A DNA stretch of 64,000 nucleotides from Flavobacterium sp. Root901 (GCF_001429765.1 NZ_LMJB01000010.1:196296-260295); one strand, 5' to 3'; positions 1 to 9,133 are shown, counted from the first letter of the stretch. The notes: generated from the letters alone by a model not told the origin. Numbers and translations: made by a program.

Positions 1-1166
1 CGGGAACTCAGGAAGATTTGATTAGAGGAATAAATCCGAATCACTCTTACAATACCATTTCATTAGGTGGAAATGCAGAATTTACAGAAGGTATTTTTAG
101 TAAAATTTCGACAAAATTCACGCATTTTTCAGACAGTTTTTCTTCTGCTGAAAATCGTTTTTATTTAAAACCCACTTTCAAGGTTGATGTGATGGATCAG
201 GCAATAAACACTAACATTATTGTAGATCACGTAAGCGGTTCGTTTGAGCATAATTATGCATGGGACAACGTTGAACCATTAAAATACAGTTTGACAAATT
301 TTGGAATTGAGCCAAGTTTTGTAGTGCATGAAAACGACTGGACTTTAGAATTAGGAGCCGGATTGTTTTATGCTTTAGATTCTGAGAACAGCGGAAATAA
401 ATTTTATATTTATCCAAAAGTAAATGCATCATACAAATTAGTGGGCGATTTAATGATTTTCTATACGGGAGTTAACGGAAGTTTAAACCAAAATTCCTAT
501 GCCGATTTTGTAAACGAGAATCCGTTTTTGTCTCCAACTTTAAACATGAGACCAACCAGTAATCAGTATACTGTTTTTGCAGGGTTAAAAGGAAAACTGG
601 CTAATAATGTAAGCTATAATTTAACGGGTTCTTATTTGAATGAAAAAGACAAAGCATTATTTAAAAGCAATGATTACACAGAAGATTTTTCGAACCAGAG
701 TTATGCGTTTGGAAATTCATTTAGTGTAATTTATGATGATGTAAGGACTTTTCGTTTTTATGGAGAATTAAAAGCTGATTTTTCTCAGAATGTTTCTTTT
801 GGAATCAACGGAACTTTTAACAGCTACAAAACAGACGGATTGGAAGCATGGAATTTACCTTCTATGAAACTAAGTTCCAATCTTGATGTGAACATTACAA
901 AACAATGGTACGCAGGTTTAAATGTTTTCTATGTTGGGGAGCGTAAAGATATGCAGTCCAATCTGACTCTTGGAACAGATCCTGTCATTACAACTTTAAA
1001 AAGCTATTTTGATGCCAATGCGCATTTAGGATATAAATACAACGAGCGCCTGACTTTTTTCTTAAAATTAAATAATATTGGAAATCAGGCTTATGAAAGA
1101 TGGCTGAACTATCCAGTTCAGGGCTTTCAGGTTTTAGTTGGAGGAAATTACAAATTCGATTTTTAA
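1..1166 (+). CDS. TonB-dependent receptor, C-terminal part (5' end outside window)
   Basis: This is the C-terminal beta-barrel of an outer-membrane receptor. The reading frame is open from the first complete codon (position 3) to a TAA at 1164-1166 and has no start codon of its own; the TTG at 18 is an internal leucine codon. The barrel is seen as alternating short hydrophobic and aromatic strands with turns. It ends in a typical TonB-receptor terminus: a segment with FFLKLNNIGNQAYERW, then a final strand ending in Phe (YKFDF). The plug domain and any TonB box lie outside the window. The substrate cannot be told from this part. Family assignment is fairly safe; a non-TonB porin is the alternative. 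Confidence 0.8.
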   Translation, partial: GTQEDLIRGINPNHSYNTISLGGNAEFTEGIFSKISTKFTHFSDSFSSAENRFYLKPTFKVDVMDQAINTNIIVDHVSGSFEHNYAWDNVEPLKYSLTNFGIEPSFVVHENDWTLELGAGLFYALDSENSGNKFYIYPKVNASYKLVGDLMIFYTGVNGSLNQNSYADFVNENPFLSPTLNMRPTSNQYTVFAGLKGKLANNVSYNLTGSYLNEKDKALFKSNDYTEDFSNQSYAFGNSFSVIYDDVRTFRFYGELKADFSQNVSFGINGTFNSYKTDGLEAWNLPSMKLSSNLDVNITKQWYAGLNVFYVGERKDMQSNLTLGTDPVITTLKSYFDANAHLGYKYNERLTFFLKLNNIGNQAYERWLNYPVQGFQVLVGGNYKFDF

Positions 1167-1337
1167 AAAAACAGCTGTCATACGACGCTATGGGATAAAC
1201 TTTTTTTCAGAATAAAAAGGTGCCTTTTTTCGGTCATGAACTCATGAATTTTTTGGAGTAGATTCGTGAATTCGTGGCTGTTTTTTTTAATAAAGAAAAA
1301 AACTTAGCATCTTTGCATCTCAGCAGTATCTCAAAAA
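1167..1337. repeat. Intergenic stretch with GAATTCGTGGC-type repeat
   Basis: Between the receptor and the GreA-like gene lies non-coding DNA. Around 1226-1284 it contains the phrases catgaactcatgaa and gattcgtgaattcgtggc. The same kind of phrase recurs at 43025-43315. Just before the next gene, CATCTTTGC (about 1309-1318) resembles a weak Bacteroidetes -7 element. Confidence 0.4.
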
Positions 1338-1787
1338 ATGACTTTTAAAGAAAAAATACACTCACATTATCTGCAAATGGTTCAAGACCGAATAGATGTT
1401 TTTAAAGACATGATTTCGGGATTGACAGAAGATTCTAAAAATGATGCAAAAGGATCTGCGGGAGATAAGCATGAAACCGCTTTATCGATGATGCATATCG
1501 AGCAGGAAAAACTCACCAACAAATTAAAAGAAGCTATTGCTCAAAAAGCTGTTTTAGATAAAATTGATTCGGCAAAAAAAACAGAAAATATAATTTCCGG
1601 AAGTCTGGTAAAAGCAAACGGAATTTATTTATACGTAAGTGTTGCGCTTCCCAAAATTGCAATTGACGGAACTAATGTTATTGCGCTTTCTCCACAATCT
1701 CCTTTAGGAAACCATTTAATGGGAAATAAGGCTGGGTTTCAGTTTGAAATAAATAAAACTCATTATATTGTCGAAAGTGTTGAATAA
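1338..1787 (+). CDS. GreA/GreB-like small protein (transcript-elongation-factor fold)
   Basis: A 149-residue protein with the two-part layout of GreA/GreB. An N-terminal helical hairpin (about residues 1-75) contains SAGDKHETALSMM, reminiscent of the Gre coiled coil. A C-terminal globular half (about 85-149) contains GSLVKANGIYLYVSVA and SPQSPLGNHLMGNKAGFQFE, like the FKBP-like domain of Gre factors (SPIGxALLGKKxGD). Gre factors rescue backtracked RNA polymerase, but it is not shown that this one acts on polymerase. To my knowledge homologues in flavobacteria are often labelled 3-oxoacyl-ACP synthase; at 149 residues with no thiolase motifs that name is not supported. It is a stand-alone gene on the plus strand. 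Confidence 0.6.
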   Translation: MTFKEKIHSHYLQMVQDRIDVFKDMISGLTEDSKNDAKGSAGDKHETALSMMHIEQEKLTNKLKEAIAQKAVLDKIDSAKKTENIISGSLVKANGIYLYVSVALPKIAIDGTNVIALSPQSPLGNHLMGNKAGFQFEINKTHYIVESVE

Positions 1788-1803
1788 TTAGGTTAAAATG
1801 CAG

Positions 1804-1944
1804 ATTTAGTCCCTACGGGACAATTTTACTCTGCGGGTTTTTTTCTACCGATATTTAATCTCTACGAGATATGCTCCGTTAGGAGCAAAATATTGGTAGC
1901 CAATATAATGTGTATGATATAAGATTGTCCCGTAGGGACTAAAT
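1804..1944. repeat. Perfect 21-bp inverted repeat, arms at 1804-1824 and 1924-1944
   Basis: The left arm contains TAGTCCCTACGGGACAA and the right arm is its exact reverse complement over 21 bases. The arms are themselves partly palindromic (CCCTACGGG). The 99-nt spacer holds another small palindrome (GCTCCGTTAGGAGC, about 1872-1885). There is no coding sequence. It looks like a dispersed intergenic repeat or a non-autonomous element. Confidence 0.8.
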
Positions 1945-1955
1945 ATAATTCGATC

Positions 1956-2059
1956 TTGTCATTCCGAGGAACGAAGAATCTTCACAAGTAGTTCCAGAAT
2001 CTAAGTTGCCAATCTTTATCGAATTTCTTGCGAAGATTCTTCGTTCCTCAGAATGACAA
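1956..2059. repeat. 28-bp inverted repeat, arms at 1956-1983 and 2032-2059
   Basis: The left arm contains CATTCCGAGGAACGAAGAAT and the right arm is its reverse complement with one mismatch (C versus T). A 48-nt spacer separates them. It abuts the previous inverted repeat. A degraded half-copy (CATTCCTCAAAATGACA) is visible at about 32983-32999. The layout suggests a MITE-like dispersed repeat. The rest of the gap up to 2376 holds only AT-rich leader sequence. Confidence 0.75.
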
Positions 2060-2376
2060 ACGTATGCTAATTGAAGATAGAATAATTTTTGAACAGCTTT
2101 TTGCAATCTGTTTGCGAATCTTTTACGAATGTCTAAATAACTCAAAATTTAATTCAAAAAATCATTCTAAACTTTCAATTTTAAACCAGTTTTTCTTCTG
2201 AAATTAAAATTTTCAAGTTTAAGACTTTTTTTGATGTCAAAATTTTACATTTAGTATGTAAATTAATTATTTTAATTAATATTTGTAACTGATTTTACTA
2301 TTTGTGTTTTTCAATTGTAACTAATACTTCATCTTTGCCTTATCAAAATAAAATTTAAAAGTTAAAATATAAAATT

Positions 2377-4053
2377 ATGTGTGGAATTGTATGTGCCTTT
2401 GATCTAAAGCAAAAAGCTGAAGCTTTAAGACCTCAAGTATTAGAAATGTCTAAAATCATTCGTCACCGCGGACCGGACTGGAGCGGAATTTACAGCAATG
2501 ATAAAGCCATTCTTTCTCATGAGCGTTTAGCGATTGTAGATCCAGCTTCAGGAAAACAACCTTTATTTACAGAAGATAAAAAATTGGTTTTGGCTGCAAA
2601 TGGTGAAATTTACAATCACAGAGAATTGCGTAAACAATTTGAAGGAAAATATAACTTTCAGACAGAAAGTGACTGCGAAGTTATCCTGGCTTTATACAAA
2701 GAAAAAGGAGTGAGTTTTGTTGACGAATTAAACGGAATCTTCGGATTTGCGATTTATGATGTTGATAAAGATGAATATTTTGTTGCCCGCGACCATATGG
2801 GAATTATTCCATTGTATATTGGCTGGGATCAGCACGGAACTTTTTATGTTGCTTCTGAATTAAAAGCTTTGGAAGGATATTGTACTAAAATCGAATTATT
2901 CCCTCCGGGACATTATTTATCAAGCAAAGATGGAGAATTTGTACAATGGTACAAAAGAGAGTGGGTTGATTATGATGCGGTTAAGGACAACGAAACAAGT
3001 ATTCCTGAAATCAAAAAAGCACTTGAAGCTGCAGTTCACAGACAATTAATGAGTGATGTTCCTTATGGAGTTTTACTTTCGGGAGGTTTAGATTCTTCTA
3101 TTACTTCGGCTGTAGCCAAAAAATTTGCGCAAAAACGTATTGAATCAGATGATACTACAGATGCATGGTATCCGCAATTACACTCTTTCTCTGTAGGTTT
3201 AGAAGGTTCGCCGGATTTAGCTGCAGCAAGAAAAGTGGCAGATCACATCGGAACTATTCACCACGAAATTAAATTTACAATCCAGGAAGGTTTAGATGCT
3301 GTTCGTGATGTAATTTACAACCTGGAAACGTATGATGTAACTACAGTAAGAGCTTCAACTCCAATGTGGTTAATGGCAAGGGTAATCAAATCAATGGGAA
3401 TCAAAATGGTTCTTTCAGGAGAAGGAGCAGATGAGTTATTTGGAGGATATTTATATTTCCACAAAGCGCCAAATGCCAGAGAATTCCACGAAGAAAACGT
3501 TCGTAAATTGAGTAAACTTCACATGTACGACTGTTTACGTGCCAACAAAAGTTTAGCAGCATGGGGAATTGAAGGTCGTGTTCCGTTCTTAGATAAAGAA
3601 TTTATGGATGTTGCGATGCGCATTAACCCGCAAGATAAAATGATCAACAAAGAACATCCGATGGAAAAATGGGTTGTTCGTAAAGCTTTTGAAGATATGC
3701 TGCCGGAAAGTGTGGCGTGGAGACAAAAAGAGCAGTTTTCTGATGGAGTAGGATACAGCTGGATCGATACTTTAAAAGAAGTTGTAGCGAGAGAAGTTTC
3801 AGATGAGCAATTGGCAAATGCGAAATATAAATTCCCATTACAGACTCCAACTTCTAAAGAAGAATACTATTATCGTTCGATCTTTTCAGAACATTTCCCA
3901 AGTGATGCAGCGGCATTATGTGTTCCTCAGGAAGCCAGTGTAGCTTGTAGTACAAAAATCGCTTTAGAGTGGGATGAAGCTTTCAAAAACATGAACGATC
4001 CTTCCGGAAGAGCAGTTGCCAGCGTGCATGACGATGCGTATGCAAAAGCATAA
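2377..4053 (+). CDS. asnB: Asparagine synthetase B, glutamine-hydrolysing
   Basis: A 558-residue class II amidotransferase. It makes asparagine from aspartate, ATP and glutamine in the cytoplasm. The N-terminal glutaminase domain starts MCGIVCAFD, so Cys2 becomes the N-terminal nucleophile after Met removal. The other glutamine-site residues are present: Arg50 in HERLAIVD, Asn75 in NGEIYN and Asp99 in SDCE. The synthetase domain has the PP-loop SGGLDSS and the LSGEGADELFGGY motif. The length is normal for bacterial AsnB (about 550). It has its own hairpin terminator. The next gene is a paralogue that has lost the glutaminase residues. Confidence 0.95.
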   Translation: MCGIVCAFDLKQKAEALRPQVLEMSKIIRHRGPDWSGIYSNDKAILSHERLAIVDPASGKQPLFTEDKKLVLAANGEIYNHRELRKQFEGKYNFQTESDCEVILALYKEKGVSFVDELNGIFGFAIYDVDKDEYFVARDHMGIIPLYIGWDQHGTFYVASELKALEGYCTKIELFPPGHYLSSKDGEFVQWYKREWVDYDAVKDNETSIPEIKKALEAAVHRQLMSDVPYGVLLSGGLDSSITSAVAKKFAQKRIESDDTTDAWYPQLHSFSVGLEGSPDLAAARKVADHIGTIHHEIKFTIQEGLDAVRDVIYNLETYDVTTVRASTPMWLMARVIKSMGIKMVLSGEGADELFGGYLYFHKAPNAREFHEENVRKLSKLHMYDCLRANKSLAAWGIEGRVPFLDKEFMDVAMRINPQDKMINKEHPMEKWVVRKAFEDMLPESVAWRQKEQFSDGVGYSWIDTLKEVVAREVSDEQLANAKYKFPLQTPTSKEEYYYRSIFSEHFPSDAAALCVPQEASVACSTKIALEWDEAFKNMNDPSGRAVASVHDDAYAKA

Positions 4054-4088
4054 ATGAGTTAATTATTAGAATTAGTATATATATTGCA

Positions 4089-4118
4089 GAAAGGCGTTCT
4101 TATTTAAGAACGTCTTTC
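4089..4118 (+). terminator. Terminator-like hairpin after asnB
   Basis: The stem GAAAGGCGTTCTTA pairs with TAAGAACGTCTTTC (one G-T pair). A poor T-run (TTGTC) follows, so termination may be partial. Confidence 0.6.
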
Positions 4119-4192
4119 TTGTCTAAAATTGTTAAATTCTATATTTCAGTTCTTTATAAAAACTTTTCGATAATTATTTAACTTACTTTTTT

Positions 4193-4200
4193 TATATTTG
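4193..4200 (+). promoter_or_regulatory. Putative -7 element (TATATTTG) of the second asnB-like gene
   Basis: TATATTTG matches the Bacteroidetes primary-sigma -7 consensus TAnnTTTG. No clear TTG is present at the usual -33 distance. If used, it gives a leader of about 155 nt before the start at 4363. Inside the leader GAAAGCAAAA (4251-4260) can pair with TTTTGCTTTT (4273-4282). Confidence 0.5.
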
Positions 4201-4362
4201 ACATTCCCCAAAAAAGTTAAATACCTAAGATTTTAATATTGAAAATGTAGGAAAGCAAAAAATAATATTTAGTTTTGCTTTTCAACCGAATAATTTTAAT
4301 GATTTTTTAATGTTCAGTTTATCTGAACTCAAACATAAAAATAAAATAAAAAATAGAATAGT

Positions 4363-5979
4363 ATGTCTGGATTATTAGCCGTTATTGGTAAAGGAAAAGA
4401 CCCGCAGCTTGTAAAACAACTTTCTGAGAGAATGTCACATCGCGGACCTGATGAAAGTGATTTGCATATTATGGAGAATGGAAGTATACTTTGTCATGAA
4501 AGTTTATCCATTATCGATCTGCAGTCCGGAAAACAGCCTATTCAGGGAACAAACAAAGCATGGATGGTTCATGATGGGGAAATCTACAATTATCAGGAAC
4601 TAAAAAATACGGTTTTAAAAGAGCATACTTTCAGAACAAATTCAGATTCAGAAGTAATCGTGCATTTGTATGAAGAATTTGGATATGATTTTTGTAACAA
4701 ACTAGACGGAGATTTTGCTTTCGTAATTATTGACGGTGATAAATATATTGCCGGAAGAGATCCAATTGGTGTAAAACCTTTATATTATGGTTTAGATGAG
4801 AGAGGAAGAATTTATTTTTCTTCAGAAATGAAATCAATTGCAGATCAGTGTAAATCATTTTCAACTTTTCCTCCGGGGCATTATTATACGGCAAAAAGCG
4901 GTTTTGTAAAGTATTATCATCCTGAATACGAAGATCATAAAAATGCAGATCAACCACTAGATTTAAGCTTAATTAGAGAAAGCCTGATTGAAGCCACCCG
5001 TAAACGTTTAATGAGCGAAGTTCCTGTTGGAGTTATCTTGTCCGGAGGTTTGGATACTTCTTTAATTTCATCAATTGCTTCCAGACTGCTGAATGATAGC
5101 GGTAAAAAGCTGCCTTCTTTTTCTATTGGTTTAGATGCAGATGCGCCGGATAATGCTGCAGCGAGAAAAGCGGCTGAGTTTTTGGGAACAGAGCACCATG
5201 AGATACATTTTACAGTAGAAGAAGGTGTTGCTATTTTAGAAAAAGTGATTTCTCATATCGAAACCTACGATATTATCTCTGTACGTTCCGGAGTTCCAAT
5301 GTATTTATTGTCTAAAGCAATAATTGATAAAGGAGTAAAAGTAATTCTTTCAGGAGAAGGTGCCGATGAGATTTTTGGAGGACATTTGTATTTTAGAAAT
5401 GCACCTTCGGCAGAAGAATTTCAGGACGAAACGATCGAAAGAGTCCAAAAGCTTTTTACAGCCGATTTACTTCGTGTTGATAAAACAACTATGGCAAACG
5501 GAATAGAAGCCAGAGTGCCGTTTTTAGATAAAGATTTTCTGGATGTTACGATTCGAATAAAAACCGAAGAGAAACAGCCAAAAACACATAACGGAATTGA
5601 AAAATATATTTTAAGAAAAGCATTTGATACGCCGGAAAACCCTTATTTGCCAAGTGAAGTTTTATGGAGACAAAAAGAACAGTTTTCTGATGGAGTTGGA
5701 TACAACTGGGTGGACCAATTAATAGAATATTGTTCATCTCAGGTTACTGATGAGCAATTGGCTGGAGCAAGTGCCGAATTTCCGTATAATACACCAACCA
5801 CAAAAGAAGCGTATTATTACAGATCAATTTTTCATAAATATTATCCGCAGGTAAGTGCGGCGCAAACCGTTCGTAAGTGGATTCCGAAATGGCAGGAAAA
5901 CCTTGATCCGAGTGGAAGAGCGAATGCGGCCCATTTGCAGGGAAATTTCGAAAATGTAAAATCGGAAGCTGCCGTTTAA
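4363..5979 (+). CDS. Asparagine synthetase-like protein with inactivated glutaminase site
   Basis: A 538-residue paralogue of the preceding AsnB, with both domains intact in length. The start region reads MSGLLAVIG, so the nucleophile Cys2 is Ser. The glutamine-binding Arg is Ser47 (HESLSIID) and Asn is Asp71 (DGEIYN); only Asp95 (SDSE) is kept. Three changed residues argue that it cannot hydrolyse glutamine. The synthetase half is well kept: SGGLDTS PP-loop, LSGEGADEIFGGH and the RQKEQFSDGVGY motif shared with AsnB. It may use free ammonia, another amine, or act with AsnB. It has its own promoter candidate and terminator, so it is probably transcribed separately. Confidence 0.85.
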   Translation: MSGLLAVIGKGKDPQLVKQLSERMSHRGPDESDLHIMENGSILCHESLSIIDLQSGKQPIQGTNKAWMVHDGEIYNYQELKNTVLKEHTFRTNSDSEVIVHLYEEFGYDFCNKLDGDFAFVIIDGDKYIAGRDPIGVKPLYYGLDERGRIYFSSEMKSIADQCKSFSTFPPGHYYTAKSGFVKYYHPEYEDHKNADQPLDLSLIRESLIEATRKRLMSEVPVGVILSGGLDTSLISSIASRLLNDSGKKLPSFSIGLDADAPDNAAARKAAEFLGTEHHEIHFTVEEGVAILEKVISHIETYDIISVRSGVPMYLLSKAIIDKGVKVILSGEGADEIFGGHLYFRNAPSAEEFQDETIERVQKLFTADLLRVDKTTMANGIEARVPFLDKDFLDVTIRIKTEEKQPKTHNGIEKYILRKAFDTPENPYLPSEVLWRQKEQFSDGVGYNWVDQLIEYCSSQVTDEQLAGASAEFPYNTPTTKEAYYYRSIFHKYYPQVSAAQTVRKWIPKWQENLDPSGRANAAHLQGNFENVKSEAAV

Positions 5980-6020
5980 TAATATTAAATTCCAAACTTC
6001 AATAGGAATTTTTAAAACTA

Positions 6021-6056
6021 AAACCTGAAACATATTTTTGTTTCAGGTTTTTTTAT
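6021..6056 (+). terminator. Rho-independent terminator after the AsnB-like gene
   Basis: AAACCTGAAACA (6021-6032) pairs perfectly with TGTTTCAGGTTT (6039-6050) and is followed by a run of T. Confidence 0.85.
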
Positions 6057-6116
6057 ACCTGTACATTTTCAATTTCTAAATCTTTATGAATGTCATTTTT
6101 TAGTTAAGAAAAATAT

Positions 6117-6124
6117 TATATTTG
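6117..6124 (+). promoter_or_regulatory. Putative -7 element of the M16 peptidase gene
   Basis: TATATTTG, 39 bases before the ATG at 6164. It matches TAnnTTTG. No good -33 TTG is seen. Confidence 0.5.
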
Positions 6125-6163
6125 ATTATCATTAACAAATTAATAATCAATCAAACACATCCT

Positions 6164-8902
6164 ATGAAAAACGTATTACTAGGTGGAATTTTATGCTTTG
6201 CATTAGTTTCATTGAGTCCGCTTTATGCACAAAAAAAAGTTGAGGCACCCAAATACATTACCAATGTAGAAGGTGTCAAAGAATATTCTTTAAATAATGG
6301 ATTAAGAGTTCTTTTAATTCCGGATGCTTCTCAAAGTAATATGGTAGTTAATATTGTCTACAATGTTGGGTCCAGAAATGAAGGTTATGGAGAAAAAGGA
6401 ATGGCGCACCTCTTGGAGCACATGCTTTTTAAAAGTACCAAAAATTTAGGAGATATTAAAAAGATGCTTTCTGATAAAGGAGGAAATGCAAACGGAACAA
6501 CCTGGTTTGACAGAACAAATTATTACGAAGTTTTTCCGTCAAACGATGAAAACCTGAAATGGAGTATTGAAATGGAGGCCGACAGAATGATTAATTCAAC
6601 TATTCTGCAAACCGATCTTGACAAAGAATTTTCTGTAGTAAGAAATGAGTTCGAAATAGGCGAAAATAATCCCGACGGAGTTTTACAGGACAGAATCCTT
6701 TCTTCCGCTTATTTGTGGCACAATTACGGAAACAGCACAATTGGAAGTAAAGAAGATATTGAAAGGGTAAAAGCTAACAGACTGCGCATTTTTTACGAAA
6801 AATATTATCAGCCAGACAATTCAACCTTAATAATTGCGGGTAAGTTTGAGGAACAAAAAGCACTGCAGTATGTTGGGCAGTATTTTGGGGCAATTCCGAG
6901 GCCAAAAAGAGTTTTAGATAAAACGTATACAATAGAACCTGCTCAGGATGGGGAAAAATATGTAGAGCTTAAAAGAGCAGGTGACAGTAAAAATGTAGGT
7001 GCTTTATATCACACGGTATCTTATGCAGATAAAGATTATGCCGCAATCGATGCGCTGGGCGAAATCCTGACTGCAGATCCATCAGGTTATTTGTATAAAG
7101 CATTAGTAGAAACACAAAAAGTTTCTAATATTTACTTTTGGCAGCCTACAGTTAGGGATGCAAGTTTTATTTATTTTGGAGTTGCCGTTCCAAATGATAA
7201 AGATGTGTATACGACAAAAGACATTGTAAGAAGCGAGCTTGATAAAATAGGTACAATAAAATATACAGATCAGGATGTAAACCGGGCAAAAGCAAAAATC
7301 ATCAAACAGATAGAAACAGTAAAAAACAACACTATTTCGTTTGCTATTAACCTCACCGAAATTATTGGAGCAGGCGATTACAGACTTGGCTTTTTGTACA
7401 GAGATGAAGTAGAAAAATTAACCAAAGAAGATATTCAGAGAGTTGCTGAGAAATATTTTAAAGCAAACAATAGAACAGTGGGGGTTTTTATTCCGTCTAA
7501 AGATGAAACCAGAGTTAAATCAAATGAATATACAGATGAACAATTGGCAGCCCTGGCAAAAGATTACAAAGGAAAAGCCTTAGAAAAAGAAGCTGCAGCA
7601 TTTGAAGCATCAATTAAAAATCTAAAACAAAATTTTGTTGAAGGTAAATTGTCAAATGGCATTAAATACGGATTAATCAAAAAGGAAATAAAAGGCGGAA
7701 AAGTTCAGGCAAGTTTCAAGTTTCCGGTTAGTAATGAAAAAGATTTAGAAGGTAAAAGCGATGTTGGCGAAATCCTGGCTCAATTATTAAAAACAGGAAC
7801 TAAAACACAGACCAAAGAGCAAATTCAGGACAAATTAGATCAGTTAAAATCTTCTATTAGTTTTAATTTTTCCGGACAAACATTATCAGTTAGTGTTAAT
7901 ACTTACAAAGAACATTTTAAAGAGGTAATGGGAATCTTAGGCGATTTATTGGCAAACTCTACTTTTCCTGAAAATGAACTTACCAAAACAATCAGCGAAT
8001 ATAATACATATCTGGAGTCCAGTCTTAATGATCCGCAATCTGTGGCATTTACAGAAATCTCGAGAATAACAACACAATATCCAAAAGGAAGTATTTTTTA
8101 TACACCAACTATTCAGGAACAAATTGATGCCTTTAAAAAAATAAAACAATCAGAAATTGTTGATTTTTATACTACTATTTTAGGCGGAAATAATGGAGTA
8201 GGAAGTGTAGTTGGAGATCTGGATGCGAAAATGACAGGTGAAATTTTAGAAAGTACCTTTGGAAAATGGAATTCTAAATCAAAATACGAACTTGCTTTGC
8301 CAACATATTTTGAAACCAAAAAATTAGATAAAGATATTATTACACCGGATAAAGAAAATGCAGTTGCGCTGGGAAGAATCAGTTTTAAAATGGATAGAAA
8401 AAATCCGGATTATCCGGCATTTGTTATGGCAAATGAAATGTTAGGAAACGGTGGGTTTTTAAGTGCCAGAATTCCAATGAGATTGCGTGAAAAAGAAGGT
8501 ATAAGTTACGGTGCAGGTTCTTTTGTGGATGTACCAATTACAAATGATGCAGCTGCGTGGACCTACTATGCATTTTTGAACCCAACAAAAAAGAGCGCTG
8601 TAGAAACTGCCGCAAAAGAAGAAATCGCAAAAGCATTAAAAGACGGATTTACAGCTGAAGAATTAAAATCAAATATGAATAGCTGGCAAAACGAAAGAAA
8701 AACAAGATTAGGCGTTGACACTACTTTAATGGATCTGGTAAATAATTATTTGCAATACGGAATTGCGCTGGATGATTATGACCAGCTTGAAACTAAAGTC
8801 AAAGCCTTAAAGGTTGAAGACGTAAATAAGGTTCTGAAAAAGTATCTTTCTCTTGACAGTATGAGCTCTGTTTATGCAGGGGATTTTAATAAGAAACAAT
8901 AA
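6164..8902 (+). CDS. M16 family zinc peptidase, two-domain, secreted
   Basis: A 912-residue insulinase-family (inverzincin) protein. The start at 6164 is chosen because it opens a good signal peptide (MKNVLLGGILCFALVSLSPL, then YAQ); an upstream TTG would place 14 odd residues before it. The zinc motif HLLEH is at residues 82-86 and the third ligand is probably Glu162 in VRNEFE. The second half (from about residue 500) repeats the M16 fold without HxxEH, so it is the inactive partner that closes the chamber. It is probably periplasmic or membrane-associated and degrades peptides. It stands alone with its own promoter and terminator. Confidence 0.9.
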   Translation: MKNVLLGGILCFALVSLSPLYAQKKVEAPKYITNVEGVKEYSLNNGLRVLLIPDASQSNMVVNIVYNVGSRNEGYGEKGMAHLLEHMLFKSTKNLGDIKKMLSDKGGNANGTTWFDRTNYYEVFPSNDENLKWSIEMEADRMINSTILQTDLDKEFSVVRNEFEIGENNPDGVLQDRILSSAYLWHNYGNSTIGSKEDIERVKANRLRIFYEKYYQPDNSTLIIAGKFEEQKALQYVGQYFGAIPRPKRVLDKTYTIEPAQDGEKYVELKRAGDSKNVGALYHTVSYADKDYAAIDALGEILTADPSGYLYKALVETQKVSNIYFWQPTVRDASFIYFGVAVPNDKDVYTTKDIVRSELDKIGTIKYTDQDVNRAKAKIIKQIETVKNNTISFAINLTEIIGAGDYRLGFLYRDEVEKLTKEDIQRVAEKYFKANNRTVGVFIPSKDETRVKSNEYTDEQLAALAKDYKGKALEKEAAAFEASIKNLKQNFVEGKLSNGIKYGLIKKEIKGGKVQASFKFPVSNEKDLEGKSDVGEILAQLLKTGTKTQTKEQIQDKLDQLKSSISFNFSGQTLSVSVNTYKEHFKEVMGILGDLLANSTFPENELTKTISEYNTYLESSLNDPQSVAFTEISRITTQYPKGSIFYTPTIQEQIDAFKKIKQSEIVDFYTTILGGNNGVGSVVGDLDAKMTGEILESTFGKWNSKSKYELALPTYFETKKLDKDIITPDKENAVALGRISFKMDRKNPDYPAFVMANEMLGNGGFLSARIPMRLREKEGISYGAGSFVDVPITNDAAAWTYYAFLNPTKKSAVETAAKEEIAKALKDGFTAEELKSNMNSWQNERKTRLGVDTTLMDLVNNYLQYGIALDDYDQLETKVKALKVEDVNKVLKKYLSLDSMSSVYAGDFNKKQ

Positions 8903-8912
8903 AAAATAAATT

Positions 8913-9133
8913 CCAAAATTTAAATCTCAAATTCTAATTTTTAAAAGTGAGGGATTTAAATTTTAAATCTGTTAAAGCCGAAATGCATTTTAATGTATTT
9001 TGGCTTTTTTATGACTGAGGTCAAAATTGGAATTTGGAATTTAAATTTTGAAATTTTAAAAATTGATAATTCAATTTTTATGTTATTCCCATTTTTGGAA
9101 TTTTGAATTTACGAATTTGGAATTTAAAATTAA
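8913..9133. repeat. GGAATTT/AAATTCC degenerate short-period repeats
   Basis: In the 370-bp gap before gyrB two blocks (about 8913-8970 and 9023-9133) consist of phrases such as ttggaatttggaattt, aaattttgaaattt and their complements. The blocks flank the M16 terminator and can pair with themselves and each other. There is no coding potential. Confidence 0.6.
8974..9010 (+). terminator. Terminator after M16 peptidase gene
   Basis: AAAGCCGAAATGCAT pairs with ATGTATTTTGGCTTT (two mismatches or wobbles), followed by TTT. Confidence 0.7.

Noticed and set aside
1939..2145. A 68-codon minus-strand frame in the 1.8-2.3 kb gap
   Set aside because: It is spread over the arms of two inverted repeats, so its amino acid sequence merely reflects the repeats.
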